Origin: Desulfosporosinus sp. FKB | Lineage (GTDB): Bacteria; Bacillota; Desulfitobacteriia; Desulfitobacteriales; Desulfitobacteriaceae | NCBI RefSeq assembly: GCF_002196705.1 | Contig: NZ_NADJ01000039.1 | Span: 307,631 to 371,630, forward strand | Direction: 5' to 3' | DNA length: 64,000 bases | Part shown: positions 28,541 to 37,048 of the stretch, piece by piece | Layout of the letters: each line of letters opens with the position of its first letter | Position numbering within the stretch: position 1 is the stretch's first letter | Program-made: the position numbers and the translations under genes | Notes under the pieces: model-generated | Database searches by the model: none | What the model was told of the DNA's origin: nothing | What the model saw: only the letters and a program-made list of their open reading frames with translations

Positions 28541-28576
28541 AGAGATTCACCTCCAAATTTAATACCTAATTTAGTC

Positions 28577-28593
28577 ACGCAAAAAACATGCCA
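28577..28593 (-). promoter_or_regulatory. Sigma-54 (-24/-12) promoter of the SAF-UxaA pair
   Basis: The minus-strand sequence TGGCATGTTTTTTGCGT has the TGGCA and TTGC blocks at consensus spacing. It lies between the small-subunit gene and the PrpR-type activator gene, its probable regulator. Confidence 0.82.
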
Positions 28594-28680
28594 TATTTTA
28601 ATAATTGTTAAAATTGCAGCTTAAGAGACTCAAATCCAGGCTAATTAGGTGTTTGGAGCCAAGATTATTATTCTTTGCTC

Positions 28681-28772
28681 ATAGATTACATCACAGAAAA
28701 AGCAGCGTTGTTTTATAATTCAACAACGTCGCGTTGCAAATTAAAACAGTGCTGCTTTATGCAATAATCTAT
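28681..28772. promoter_or_regulatory. Long imperfect inverted repeat, candidate upstream activator site
   Basis: Outer arms ATAGATTA/TAATCTAT and inner arms AAGCAGCGTTGTTTTA and the complement of AAAACAGTGCTGCTTT make a dyad about 92 bases long with a smaller GTTGTT/AACAAC pair inside. It lies about 90-180 bases upstream of the sigma-54 promoter, the usual place for an enhancer site, and after the activator stop codon. No T-run follows, so it is unlikely to be a terminator. Confidence 0.5.
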
Positions 28773-28845
28773 GTAAAATCACTATTACGCCCTGTTCTGA
28801 ATATGGCAAGAGTGTGTCAAAAGGACCGTCCCCCTGACACTCCTG

Positions 28846-30816
28846 TCACTCCTGGCGTCTTTTGCGCCATAGAGTAGAACGGTCAATGCCAAGACGTCTG
28901 GCAGCACGGGTAAGATTATGATTCTCTAACAGCACAACCTTCTCAATCACACGTTTTTCGATGTCATTTAAGCTTCCCTGAATGGATATAACGATTTCAG
29001 CAGGATCAGATGTCTCAGGCAGCTGAGAAAAATGAGCCGTTTGCTGGCTTTCAGCATTCAGATTAGATCGACCAAAGAGATGGGCAGATTCGTTTTGGTT
29101 TTTAATAAAGGAAATAGCCATTAAACTTTCCGGAGGGATCAAATCGGTTTCAGACAGAACAATAAGTTTCTCAACGCAATTTCTTAATTCCCGAACGTTT
29201 CCGGGCCAATGGTAGTTTTCAAAGGCTTGATAAACTTCTTCGGTATAGTTGAGCTTGGACTTTCCCAATTTAGGAGCAAGCTCATGAAGGAATTGATTCA
29301 TCAAAAGCCGGATATCTCCTTTTCGTTCCCTTAGAGGGGGAACCATTAACCCTAAAACATGTAACCTGTAGAATAAATCCGCTCGAAATTCGTTCTTCTC
29401 TACGGCTTCATTCAGTTTGCGATGAGTTGCTGAGATAAGCCGTACATCCACCGGAATTACCCGGTCACCCCCAACCCTCATGACTTCCTTTTCTTGCAAA
29501 ACCCGCAGCAAACGAGCTTGGACATGAAGGGGCAATTCTCCGACCTCATCAAGAAAAAGAGTTCCTCTGTGAGCTAATTCAAAGAGTCCGGCTTTTCCGC
29601 CTTTGCGAGCCCCGGTAAAAGCCCCCTCTTCATACCCAAACAGTTCACTTTCTAACAAATTCTCCGGCAAGGCGGCACAGTTTACAGCCACGAAGGGACC
29701 ATTTTGACGCAGGCTCACTTGATGAATTCCCTGGGCTAAAATTTCCTTTCCCGTACCCGACTCCCCTTGAATCAAAATACTGCTGTCTGTAAGAGCGTAT
29801 TTTTGGGCTTGATTTAGTACCAAACGTACAGAATTGCTGTCTCCAATAAAATCCTTTAGAGAGAATTTGGCAATTAATCCTTTGTGATAGAGCTTTCGGC
29901 GAATATTATATTCAGCTTGCTGAATCTCCTGGGCATTCTGCAAAGTCACTACTGTGCCTAAGTGGATATCCCGAACAAGTATGGGGTAAAGATTTATAAC
30001 TAAATCTCTTCCATTTACCCTTTCAGGGTGGCCCGTGAGTTTTTTTGAATGAATCCCCTCCAGCAATTGAGATCGGAATAGAATTTTGGCCGGCTTCCCT
30101 AAGATATCCGGAGTAAGCTCCAGCATTTTTAAAGCTTCTGCATTGATGTTAACAATTGCCTCGTTTTTATCAATAGTAACAACACCTTCATGAACTGCAT
30201 TAAGAATTACAGTACTGAGAGCTGTTTTGGCACGATCCCTTTCCAGGGCTTCAATAAGCCGCTCAGCTTGTAAAATGGCCGCAGCAATTGATTCCGGCCC
30301 AGACTTAATGAGATGCACCGGTCGATTTAAAATTTCCGAATAGCGAACAGCAAGAGTGTCACCGATAATTAGTTTTGTTTGCGCCAACTCTTCTTTATTC
30401 AGAGACTGCAGCGAATCATTTTCTTCTTCAAGTTCATAGATAAAATAGTTAAGCCCAAACATTTCAGCAACAGTTTGACAGCCTTTAATAACGGAAGGAA
30501 AACCAATAATACCGAAAGAACCTTCTATATTCCTCAAAGGATAGAATGCCCGCAAGATATCATAACCGGTCACCTCAACGTCAACGACAGGAATAGTTAC
30601 GGCTTGACGAATTAAGGAAGCTGTTCCTCCACGGCTGATAATTACTTCAACCCCATCATTAAGGGCCTTTTTGGCAGCCGCCGCCCCTTCGCTCATATCA
30701 GCCACGATAACGCAGCATGGCTTTTTCAGTACCTTAACAGTTTTTCTAGCCTCTTCGGCAAGCTCTTCATAAGGGGCGACAAATAAAACACGCGAATAGT
30801 CCATAAGTCCTCCCAA
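28846..30816 (-). CDS. Sigma-54-dependent activator, PrpR-type
   Basis: This 656-residue enhancer-binding protein has a PrpR-like N-terminal sensor (about 1-180, starting YSRVLFVAPYEELAEEARK and containing SRGGTASLIRQA). Next come a PAS domain (about 200-310), an AAA+ domain (GESGTGKEI Walker A, EEGAFTGARKGG, FLDEVGELP) and a Fis-type helix-turn-helix at the very end (NLTRAARRLGIDRSTLWRKR). PrpR-type sensors bind small organic acids or their CoA derivatives. The sigma-54 promoter of the downstream SAF-UxaA pair is the clearest target. A terminator separates it from the upstream cupin gene. Confidence 0.93.
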   Translation of the reverse strand: MGGLMDYSRVLFVAPYEELAEEARKTVKVLKKPCCVIVADMSEGAAAAKKALNDGVEVIISRGGTASLIRQAVTIPVVDVEVTGYDILRAFYPLRNIEGSFGIIGFPSVIKGCQTVAEMFGLNYFIYELEEENDSLQSLNKEELAQTKLIIGDTLAVRYSEILNRPVHLIKSGPESIAAAILQAERLIEALERDRAKTALSTVILNAVHEGVVTIDKNEAIVNINAEALKMLELTPDILGKPAKILFRSQLLEGIHSKKLTGHPERVNGRDLVINLYPILVRDIHLGTVVTLQNAQEIQQAEYNIRRKLYHKGLIAKFSLKDFIGDSNSVRLVLNQAQKYALTDSSILIQGESGTGKEILAQGIHQVSLRQNGPFVAVNCAALPENLLESELFGYEEGAFTGARKGGKAGLFELAHRGTLFLDEVGELPLHVQARLLRVLQEKEVMRVGGDRVIPVDVRLISATHRKLNEAVEKNEFRADLFYRLHVLGLMVPPLRERKGDIRLLMNQFLHELAPKLGKSKLNYTEEVYQAFENYHWPGNVRELRNCVEKLIVLSETDLIPPESLMAISFIKNQNESAHLFGRSNLNAESQQTAHFSQLPETSDPAEIVISIQGSLNDIEKRVIEKVVLLENHNLTRAARRLGIDRSTLWRKRRQE

Positions 30817-30842
30817 AAGTTCTCGTTAAATGCTTAGTTGTT

Positions 30843-30955
30843 GCTCAAAGACACTGCCTTCGCGCTTGTTTGCCTTTGGCAAAAGCGGCAAGACAATAGC
30901 ACTTATACTAGAGTGAAGTATACAACCGAACGTTATACTTTCTGGCAGCAGAACA
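30843..30955. repeat. Degenerate repeat D (copy 1)
   Basis: This stretch aligns over its whole length, with gaps, with 48360-48472: shared blocks are AGACACTG, GGC[AG]AAAGCGGC, TACAACC and TTATACTTTC. It lies upstream of the PrpR-type gene. No coding capacity is apparent. Confidence 0.5.
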
Positions 30956-31063
30956 AAGTCCTCAGCGAAAGAACCACTGTTTGACCATACGAATTAGTCA
31001 TATTATATACTATCCCAGCAAGAGGACATACGAATATCTTAAAAAAGCCATGAACTCAGGCAA

Positions 31064-31107
31064 CAAAAAAGGGCTTAGGTCAAAGAAAAAACGTTTGACC
31101 TAAGTCC
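31064..31107 (-). terminator. Terminator after the permease-cupin unit
   Basis: GGGCTTAGGTCAAA pairs with TTTGACCTAAGTCC. On the minus strand TTTTTTGTTG follows. Confidence 0.85.
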
Positions 31108-31129
31108 TTATACCTTAAGGCTTGAAAAA

Positions 31130-31480
31130 TTACAGTTTTATAACCTCAACGGGAACAGGTCCGCAAACACCCACGAAAACAAAGCGATTGGTTCCTGTAT
31201 TTCTCATCCCATGAGTTTGACCCGCTTTGGCCAAAATAGCCATACCCTTTTTAATGTTCACCTCTTGCCCTTCACCGGCAAAGTAAAGTCCTGATTCCCC
31301 TTCTAAACATATCCAAACATCGTCAGCATTTGGATGGGCATGCAAAAAAACCTCTTGCCCTGGTTCGAGGCACCACATGGCAGCCAGTGTTTTATCAGAT
31401 TCATAGACTGACACTTTCTGAGGAACATTCTTATCAAATTTCGCCAGGTGCTCCAAATCAAATACTCTATCGTTCATCAT
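31130..31480 (-). CDS. Small cupin-domain protein
   Basis: The product is a single cupin barrel of about 116 residues: PGQEVFLHAHPNADDVWICLEGESGLYF is cupin motif 1 with its His-x-His pair, and AGQTHGMRNTG supplies the later His. Small cupins bind a metal and a small ligand and may act as sensors or isomerases; the function is not known here. Three ATG codons in a row (31483, 31480, 31477) follow GGGGG, and spacing favours the second or third. It is the second gene after the lactate permease, 20 bases downstream. Confidence 0.8.
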   Translation of the reverse strand: MMNDRVFDLEHLAKFDKNVPQKVSVYESDKTLAAMWCLEPGQEVFLHAHPNADDVWICLEGESGLYFAGEGQEVNIKKGMAILAKAGQTHGMRNTGTNRFVFVGVCGPVPVEVIKL

Positions 31481-31500
31481 CATAACCCCCTTCTGATTTT

Positions 31501-33162
31501 CTACTGGGCAGCAATTACAGGAAGAGCTCCCGGAATGACATAGGCAAAAATTAAGATCATAACAATAACAATGCCCAAAAGTGTTACCGAATATTTCAGA
31601 GTACGTCTGAAGATATCTGTCTCCCTCCCGACTAACCCTACAGCCGCACAAGCAATTGCTATAGATTGAGGAGAAATAAGCTTACCAATGATTCCGCCGG
31701 TTAAACTGGCAGACACAGTTAGGATAGGATTTAAGCCAAGTTGGCCCGCTGTAACTTGCTGTAGTTTACCAAATAAGGCGGCCGAAGAAGTAACAGAACC
31801 GGTAAGGAACACACCTAACCAACCTAAAATCGGAGAGAATACGGGGAAAATAACACCGGTTGAAGCGAACGCCAGACCTAACGTATACGACATGCCCGAA
31901 TAATTGGCTAAGTAGGCCAGGCCAAGTACTGAGGCAATAGTCACCAGCGAGAAGAATAATTGTTTTAAGGTTTTGCTAAAAACTTTTACTCCGGTTGCCG
32001 GACTAATTCCTAAAATAATCATTGAGATAATTGAGGCAACTAACATAGCCGTTCCTGGTGCGGCAAAGAAATCCCATTTGTAGTTCGCTGCATAGACGGC
32101 AGGTTTAGTTACAATGGGTGCAGCCTTATAAACAAGACCGTCCAAACCCGGCCAATGAGGAATATTAACAAACCACTTTAAATCCTTCGCCACCCAATCT
32201 TTAAACATAGACGTGCTCCAAAATCCCATGACGAGGGTTAACACTAAAAAGGGTGACCAGGCCTTAAAAACCTGACCTCCTGTATAGTGAGGTTCATTAG
32301 CCGCTGATATTTCCTGATCATTTGGAAAACGCCAAATAGATTTGGGTTTCCAAAAACGCAGAAACAACGTCATGCAAAACAAAGAGACAATCGGGGAAAC
32401 AATACTTGGAAGTGTTGGTCCCAGGTAATTCGTTACAATGAAAAAGGGAATTGCAAAACTAATCCCAGCCACTAGAACCGCCGGCAAAACCTCTACTGTT
32501 TTTTTCCATCCGGCCATGACGATTAACATAGCAAAAGGAATAATAATGGCTACAATTGAAACTTCACGACCAACAGCCGCAGTAATAATATTTTCGTTAA
32601 TACCGGTGACCGACCCCATCATAATCGTTGGAGTTCCTACAGGCCCAAAAGGAACCGGCGGAACATTGGCCACAAGGCAAATCACAGCCGCCCATAAGGG
32701 ATCAAAACCCAAACCGATTAACATAGCGGCAGCAATGGCTACGGGTGCACCCTGACCGGCTGCCCCTTCCATAAAGGCTGAAAAGCAGAAGGCAATCAGC
32801 AAGGCCTGCATTCGGCGATCGCTGGAGATTGAAGAAATAGAACTTTTAATAATATCGAATTGTCCAGCTTCAACGGTAAGATTGTATAAGAAAACGGCTG
32901 AAACAATAATCCAGCCAATGGGAAACAGTCCATTGACCGCCCCTAAGATTGTGGAGGAAACGGCAGCACCAACTGGCATTTTATAAACGAGTACAACATC
33001 AATAATTGCTATTAATAATGTTAAAAGTCCGGCGACATGACCCTTCATACGCTTTATGGCTAGGGCCCAGAATAAGAAAAAGATCGGGATCGCAACAACT
33101 AATGCGGTTAGACCAGTGTTTCCTAATGCTGAGTAATTCTGTAACCAGTGCATGTCATTCAT
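31501..33162 (-). CDS. lctP: L-lactate permease family transporter
   Basis: This 553-residue polytopic membrane protein of the LctP family carries lactate or glycolate with protons across the membrane. It has about 12-14 hydrophobic segments and the family signature FMEGAAGQGAPVAIAAAMLIGLGFDP near residue 130, followed by NVPPVPFGPVGTPTIMMG. The C-terminal half has TGSVTSSAALFGKLQQVTA and LISPQSIAIACAA. The start could be 33162 or the ATG three codons later, which has better ribosome-binding spacing. It lies downstream of a LytS/LytTR pair, with a terminator in between. Confidence 0.93.
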   Translation of the reverse strand: MNDMHWLQNYSALGNTGLTALVVAIPIFFLFWALAIKRMKGHVAGLLTLLIAIIDVVLVYKMPVGAAVSSTILGAVNGLFPIGWIIVSAVFLYNLTVEAGQFDIIKSSISSISSDRRMQALLIAFCFSAFMEGAAGQGAPVAIAAAMLIGLGFDPLWAAVICLVANVPPVPFGPVGTPTIMMGSVTGINENIITAAVGREVSIVAIIIPFAMLIVMAGWKKTVEVLPAVLVAGISFAIPFFIVTNYLGPTLPSIVSPIVSLFCMTLFLRFWKPKSIWRFPNDQEISAANEPHYTGGQVFKAWSPFLVLTLVMGFWSTSMFKDWVAKDLKWFVNIPHWPGLDGLVYKAAPIVTKPAVYAANYKWDFFAAPGTAMLVASIISMIILGISPATGVKVFSKTLKQLFFSLVTIASVLGLAYLANYSGMSYTLGLAFASTGVIFPVFSPILGWLGVFLTGSVTSSAALFGKLQQVTAGQLGLNPILTVSASLTGGIIGKLISPQSIAIACAAVGLVGRETDIFRRTLKYSVTLLGIVIVMILIFAYVIPGALPVIAAQ

Positions 33163-33317
33163 TCCTTTACCAATTATTTAAGTACAGGAACCACCCTAGA
33201 AAAAGAGTATCTTAGAAATTTAGTCTCTTTACGCACCGCCTTTCATTAATAAATCAAACAAAATTTGCAATTCTGATTGTATTTTACAAAGAAAAAGTTC
33301 ACTAAACTTTAATTCAA

Positions 33318-33361
33318 CAAAAAAGACAGGATATTATGTCTAAACAGCCATAAATCCTGTC
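33318..33361 (-). terminator. Terminator after the LytTR regulator
   Basis: The stem GACAGGAT...ATCCTGTC is followed on the minus strand by TTTTTTGTTG. Confidence 0.8.
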
Positions 33362-33373
33362 CGAACGGATTAT

Positions 33374-34150
33374 TTACAGTTTTAAACGTTGCCTTAACGA
33401 TTTAACGTGCGTACGACTAACATGAATTTTCGAATCATCTTCCATCGTTAAATTGAATGTGTTATTAAACCAAGGAACAATAGCCCTAATTCTATTGAGA
33501 TTGGCGATATAACTCTTATGAACTCTTAAAAAGGAGTCTCCCAAAATACTCTCCAGTTCATTTAAGGAATAATGGGTTAGATAACTGCCATCATCTGCAA
33601 ACACCCTGACAGATCGCTCTTCAATCGTTGCATAGAGAATGTTTTCGATCGGAATTAAATATATCGTTTCATTTTCTTCGACTTTGAGTTTCGATTTATC
33701 GTTATTCGTCCGAAGAAGGGCGTAAATGCTATCTAACTTGTCTTTAAACTCGCTGGACAGAGATCCTTTATCTCTCTCTATTTCTATGCGAGTTTTTAGT
33801 CGCTGAAGCGTTTCAAACAGCCTATACTCTTTGAAAGGTTTAAGCAAATAATCTGCAGCGTTTAAATCGAAAGCCTGTACAGCATAATGATTATAAGCAG
33901 TAGCAAAAACGATGGCAGGCTTGACAGCAAATTCTTTATCCTTCGAAATTCTCAAGGCAGTATCAATACCGGAGCCGTCAGGCATTTCTATATCCAGAAA
34001 AACAACATCAGGCTTCAATTCTCTTACTTTATGCAATACTTCTTCGTTAGTTGAGGCTTCACCAATGACCATAACGCCCTGCATTTTAGTCAGTAAATAA
34101 ACAAGTTCGTCCCGGGCCGGCTGTTCATCATCTGCTACGATAACTCTCAT
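33374..34150 (-). CDS. LytTR-type response regulator
   Basis: This 258-residue regulator has a receiver domain (1-125) with the phosphorylation site in VVFLDIEMPDGSG and the Lys of LLKPFKEY. A LytTR DNA-binding domain follows (about 155-258; FLRVHKSYIANLNRI is typical). It is co-transcribed with the LytS-type kinase (13-base gap). Close relatives control pyruvate or lactate transporters, and the gene just downstream is a lactate permease. Confidence 0.95.
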   Translation of the reverse strand: MRVIVADDEQPARDELVYLLTKMQGVMVIGEASTNEEVLHKVRELKPDVVFLDIEMPDGSGIDTALRISKDKEFAVKPAIVFATAYNHYAVQAFDLNAADYLLKPFKEYRLFETLQRLKTRIEIERDKGSLSSEFKDKLDSIYALLRTNNDKSKLKVEENETIYLIPIENILYATIEERSVRVFADDGSYLTHYSLNELESILGDSFLRVHKSYIANLNRIRAIVPWFNNTFNLTMEDDSKIHVSRTHVKSLRQRLKL

Positions 34151-34163
34151 TGCATTCTACTCC

Positions 34164-35864
34164 TTAGGCGATTTCCAAATGGGATACTTCAGGAATTTTC
34201 AAAGTCACCACAGTCCCTCTGCCAAGATCACTTTTAATTGTGAATTTTGCCTGCCCATGGTAGGCATATTTCAATCTCTGCTCAATATTTTTAAGGCCAA
34301 TGCCTAACCCTTTACTTTGAACGGTTACTCCTGATTGCAATAATGTTAAGGTTTCTTCGGGTATACCTACTCCATTATCAGTGATTTTTATCACAAGATA
34401 ACCTTCCTCCTCAACAGCCGAAATAATCACCTGTCCGCCTGAATTTAAGGGATAAATCCCATGTTTAATGGCATTTTCGATTAATGGCTGAAGTGTTAAT
34501 CCTGGAATTTGCCAATTTAAAGTTTCCTCCGCAATTTGTTCCTGGACATTTAAGCGATCGGAAAATCGCGCTTGCTCAATTGCTAAGTAAGCACGAATAT
34601 GATCACATTCCTCCCGTAAAGAGACAAAACGATTACCACTCTGCAAATTTATTCTAAAAAAGTCACCTAACTGTAATAATAAATCTCTAGCTTTACCAGG
34701 GTTTGTTCTGCAGAAGGACACAATGGTATTGATAGCATTGAACAGAAAGTGAGGATTAATCTGAGCTTGGAGGGCTTTCAATTCGGCTTTACTAACCAAG
34801 CGAGCCTTTGTTTCTAAAGCCGACAGTTCCAATTGAGTCGAAAATAACTGCCCAAGCCCCTCGGCAAATTCCCAATCAACTTTCGTTAAACTTCCTTTTC
34901 CTTGCCTGAATATTTTGAGTGTGCCTACAACAATGTTCTTGAACTTTAAAGGAACAATTAAGGCCGAACCCTGAAGGCCAGTATTCTCAAAAGATCCGCT
35001 TTCTTCCCCACTCACAGCCAATTTTATTTCACTCGTTCGTATACTCTCCATCGTCTCTTTAGCCATAAACCCCAGGGCATCTGTTTGGTGCTCCGCCGCT
35101 TTGCCCACATGGGCCAATACATTATGATCTCCGGTAATCGACACAGCAGTAAAATCGGAGCGTTCAATAATAATATCACAGACTTTCCTGGCCGTTTCTT
35201 CATTGAGTCCGAGCCGTAAGATAGGGAGAGTCAAGTTCGCGATATATAATGCTTTTTGTGCCTGCAGAGCACCAATTCGTTCCTCTTCAAGAATAGACTT
35301 TTGCCCAATTCCATAAAAAATAGCAATTCCTATTCCATTCATCACAATCATGGGAGGGCCCATGGTTTTGACGACATCCCAACCTGCAGAGGTGGGTTGA
35401 GCCAACAAAATCATAGCCATCTCCAGGATTTCAGAACCAATGCCAATTAAGACAGTTTGCTTCCAAGTTAACATTTTGTTGGAAGCATGTTTACTTAGTA
35501 TTCCGGCTAAAAAACCATTGAGTACTGTCGCGATCCCACAGCTCACGGCTGTTGATCCCCCCAAGAGCAGTCGATGCCCTCCGGCAATAATCCCTGAAGC
35601 CAAACCTACAATCGGACCGCCTAAAAGTCCTCCGGCGACGACTCCCACTATTCGAGAATTTGCTAAAGCTCCTTTTGTCGGCAGACCAATATAGGTTCCA
35701 ACAATCCCTACACTTCCAAATAGTAAGATGAGAATGATTTTTTCTTTTGTATTAATCATTCCTTGTATTGTCCTTTTGAATAAGGGAGTAAGGCTTAATA
35801 AATAGGCAATAGTAATTATAAAACTTGTGTTTAAGGCAAGCTGCTTAAAAAGACTTGAATACAT
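34164..35864 (-). CDS. LytS-type sensor histidine kinase (5TMR-LYT)
   Basis: This 566-residue kinase has an N-terminal block of about five or six TM helices (5TMR_LYT, with GLPTKGALANSRIVGVVAGGLLGGP), a GAF-like domain (about 210-350), and a His_kinase region. The phospho-acceptor His is in INPHFLFNAINT near residue 373. The HATPase domain shows NAIKHG and DNGVGIP. ATG 35864 has GGAGG at good spacing; a TTG two codons upstream is less likely. LytS/BtsS/YpdA kinases respond to pyruvate, so pyruvate sensing is a reasonable inference given the adjacent lactate permease. Confidence 0.93.
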   Translation of the reverse strand: MYSSLFKQLALNTSFIITIAYLLSLTPLFKRTIQGMINTKEKIILILLFGSVGIVGTYIGLPTKGALANSRIVGVVAGGLLGGPIVGLASGIIAGGHRLLLGGSTAVSCGIATVLNGFLAGILSKHASNKMLTWKQTVLIGIGSEILEMAMILLAQPTSAGWDVVKTMGPPMIVMNGIGIAIFYGIGQKSILEEERIGALQAQKALYIANLTLPILRLGLNEETARKVCDIIIERSDFTAVSITGDHNVLAHVGKAAEHQTDALGFMAKETMESIRTSEIKLAVSGEESGSFENTGLQGSALIVPLKFKNIVVGTLKIFRQGKGSLTKVDWEFAEGLGQLFSTQLELSALETKARLVSKAELKALQAQINPHFLFNAINTIVSFCRTNPGKARDLLLQLGDFFRINLQSGNRFVSLREECDHIRAYLAIEQARFSDRLNVQEQIAEETLNWQIPGLTLQPLIENAIKHGIYPLNSGGQVIISAVEEEGYLVIKITDNGVGIPEETLTLLQSGVTVQSKGLGIGLKNIEQRLKYAYHGQAKFTIKSDLGRGTVVTLKIPEVSHLEIA

Positions 35865-35991
35865 TTTCAAGCCTCCCTTTATGAAGTTTCACTTTGACAA
35901 GCGTATAATCTTATCCTAAAGAAAATTCGCTCAAAACCCAAATCAAGATTTTTCCAGAAGATTAGTAATTAGCACCTGTTAGATGCAATTA

Positions 35992-36038
35992 AACCAACCC
36001 GCCATGCCTTTCTTTGACTTGGACTTGACGGGTTGGTT
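35992..36038 (-). terminator. Possible terminator after the SGNH gene
   Basis: AACCAACCCG pairs with CGGGTTGGTT across a 27-base loop. The T-run on the minus strand is weak (TTTAATT). It lies beyond repeat A4. Confidence 0.4.
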
Positions 36039-36057
36039 CTTAGGCTCAAGGTCTAGT

Positions 36058-36174
36058 GAGTGAACTCGTTCAGCTAAAGCTGAACATCGGGGCTTCGGTG
36101 GGGGACTCTACCCCCACCGAAGCGGAGAACGGGGGCCACTCCCACTTGTAGAAGTGGGAGTCTCACGATTAGAT
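36058..36174. repeat. Palindromic repeat family A, fullest copy
   Basis: Three hairpins are visible in order: GTTCAGCTAAAGCTGAAC next to GAACTC, then CTTCGGTGGGGG facing CCCCCACCGAAG, then CTCCCACTTGTAGAAGTGGGAG followed by TCTCACGATTAGAT. The same modules recur, alone or shuffled, at 549, 4742, 25858, 48519, 52904, 54230 and 62597. It has no coding capacity. The serial hairpins recall the ends of IS200/IS605-type elements or palindrome-associated non-autonomous elements; that link is inference. Confidence 0.8.
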
Positions 36175-36185
36175 AAAATTAAGAG

Positions 36186-37004
36186 CTATTTAAGAAGGTT
36201 CTCAAGATAGGTTAGCCACATCCGATAAAAATCCGATTTAAAATGAATACCATCATCTTCATATAAGTTTTTATTGCTGTCATTCAAAATCGAGCCTAAA
36301 TTAACATAATTTACATTTTCTTTATTTGTCATCGCAATGAGTCCATTATTGCATTCTTTAATATGAGCATTGTTGAGGTGGGGGTTTTTAACAACGTTCT
36401 CCAAAACAGGAAGCATAGAAGTGACATATATTTGAGAATTTGGCAGGTTGGCTTTTAACTTTTCTACTAATTTCGTATAGTCGTCTACAAGGACTTTGCT
36501 TGAAGTTCTGTCATCTGCTTCATTTAAACCTATTAGTATAAAGACACGCTTAGGTTTGAGAGCTATGATTTTATCAGCCTCATCAATACCTTTAGTAATA
36601 CTAAGACCCATTTCAGCAATAACTCTGCTGTCATCTAAATAATCATAAAATGATAATCCTTCCGTTATAGAATCACCAAGGAAAGCATCATCCTTAAAGA
36701 ATTCTTTAAAATCCGAGGCCTGTTGAGTCGCAGGCTCATTGGCAGAAGTTACGGGTTGTGATTTTGTTTCTTGCGCATCAGCAGTATTTGGGGAATCCTT
36801 TTGAGCGGTATTTGCTGAAGCCGTCGATTCTATGTTGGAGGAATCCGAGATTGTATTGTTTCCAGTTGCAGGACTCTGTAGAGATCCTGAAGCCTGAGCT
36901 TTATTAGAACCGGCAAAAACAAAAATTGAAACGCCTGTGACGACTGCAACAAAAATTATCACGCCCAGTAGTATTGGCCAGCGTTTTAATTTACTAATAT
37001 CCAT
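36186..37004 (-). CDS. Membrane-anchored SGNH hydrolase (polysaccharide cluster, paralog 1)
   Basis: This 272-residue protein has an N-terminal membrane anchor (about 12-32), a Ser/Thr/Asn-rich linker (about 35-100) and an SGNH/GDSL esterase domain outside the cell. The nucleophile is in FLGDSITEG, the oxyanion Asn in LIGLNEADD and the Asp-His pair in DDGIHFKSDFY. It is the last gene of the minus-strand MBOAT operon. It would move or remove an acyl (probably acetyl) group on a surface glycan. Paralogs lie at 40477 and 41958. Confidence 0.88.
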   Translation of the reverse strand: MDISKLKRWPILLGVIIFVAVVTGVSIFVFAGSNKAQASGSLQSPATGNNTISDSSNIESTASANTAQKDSPNTADAQETKSQPVTSANEPATQQASDFKEFFKDDAFLGDSITEGLSFYDYLDDSRVIAEMGLSITKGIDEADKIIALKPKRVFILIGLNEADDRTSSKVLVDDYTKLVEKLKANLPNSQIYVTSMLPVLENVVKNPHLNNAHIKECNNGLIAMTNKENVNYVNLGSILNDSNKNLYEDDGIHFKSDFYRMWLTYLENLLK

Positions 37005-37048
37005 AAGCTTCTACCCCCGTACCCAATAGTTATCTTAAAATCATCAAA

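Noticed and set aside
31481-31651. A 173-residue form of the cupin protein
   Set aside because: Its first 56 codons overlap the 3' end of the lactate permease in another frame; the run of Met codons after GGGGG is the real start.
33163-33317. A sigma-54 promoter before the lactate permease
   Set aside because: TGGTTCCTGTACTTAA is the best candidate, but the -12 GC is missing. LytTR or housekeeping control is more likely.
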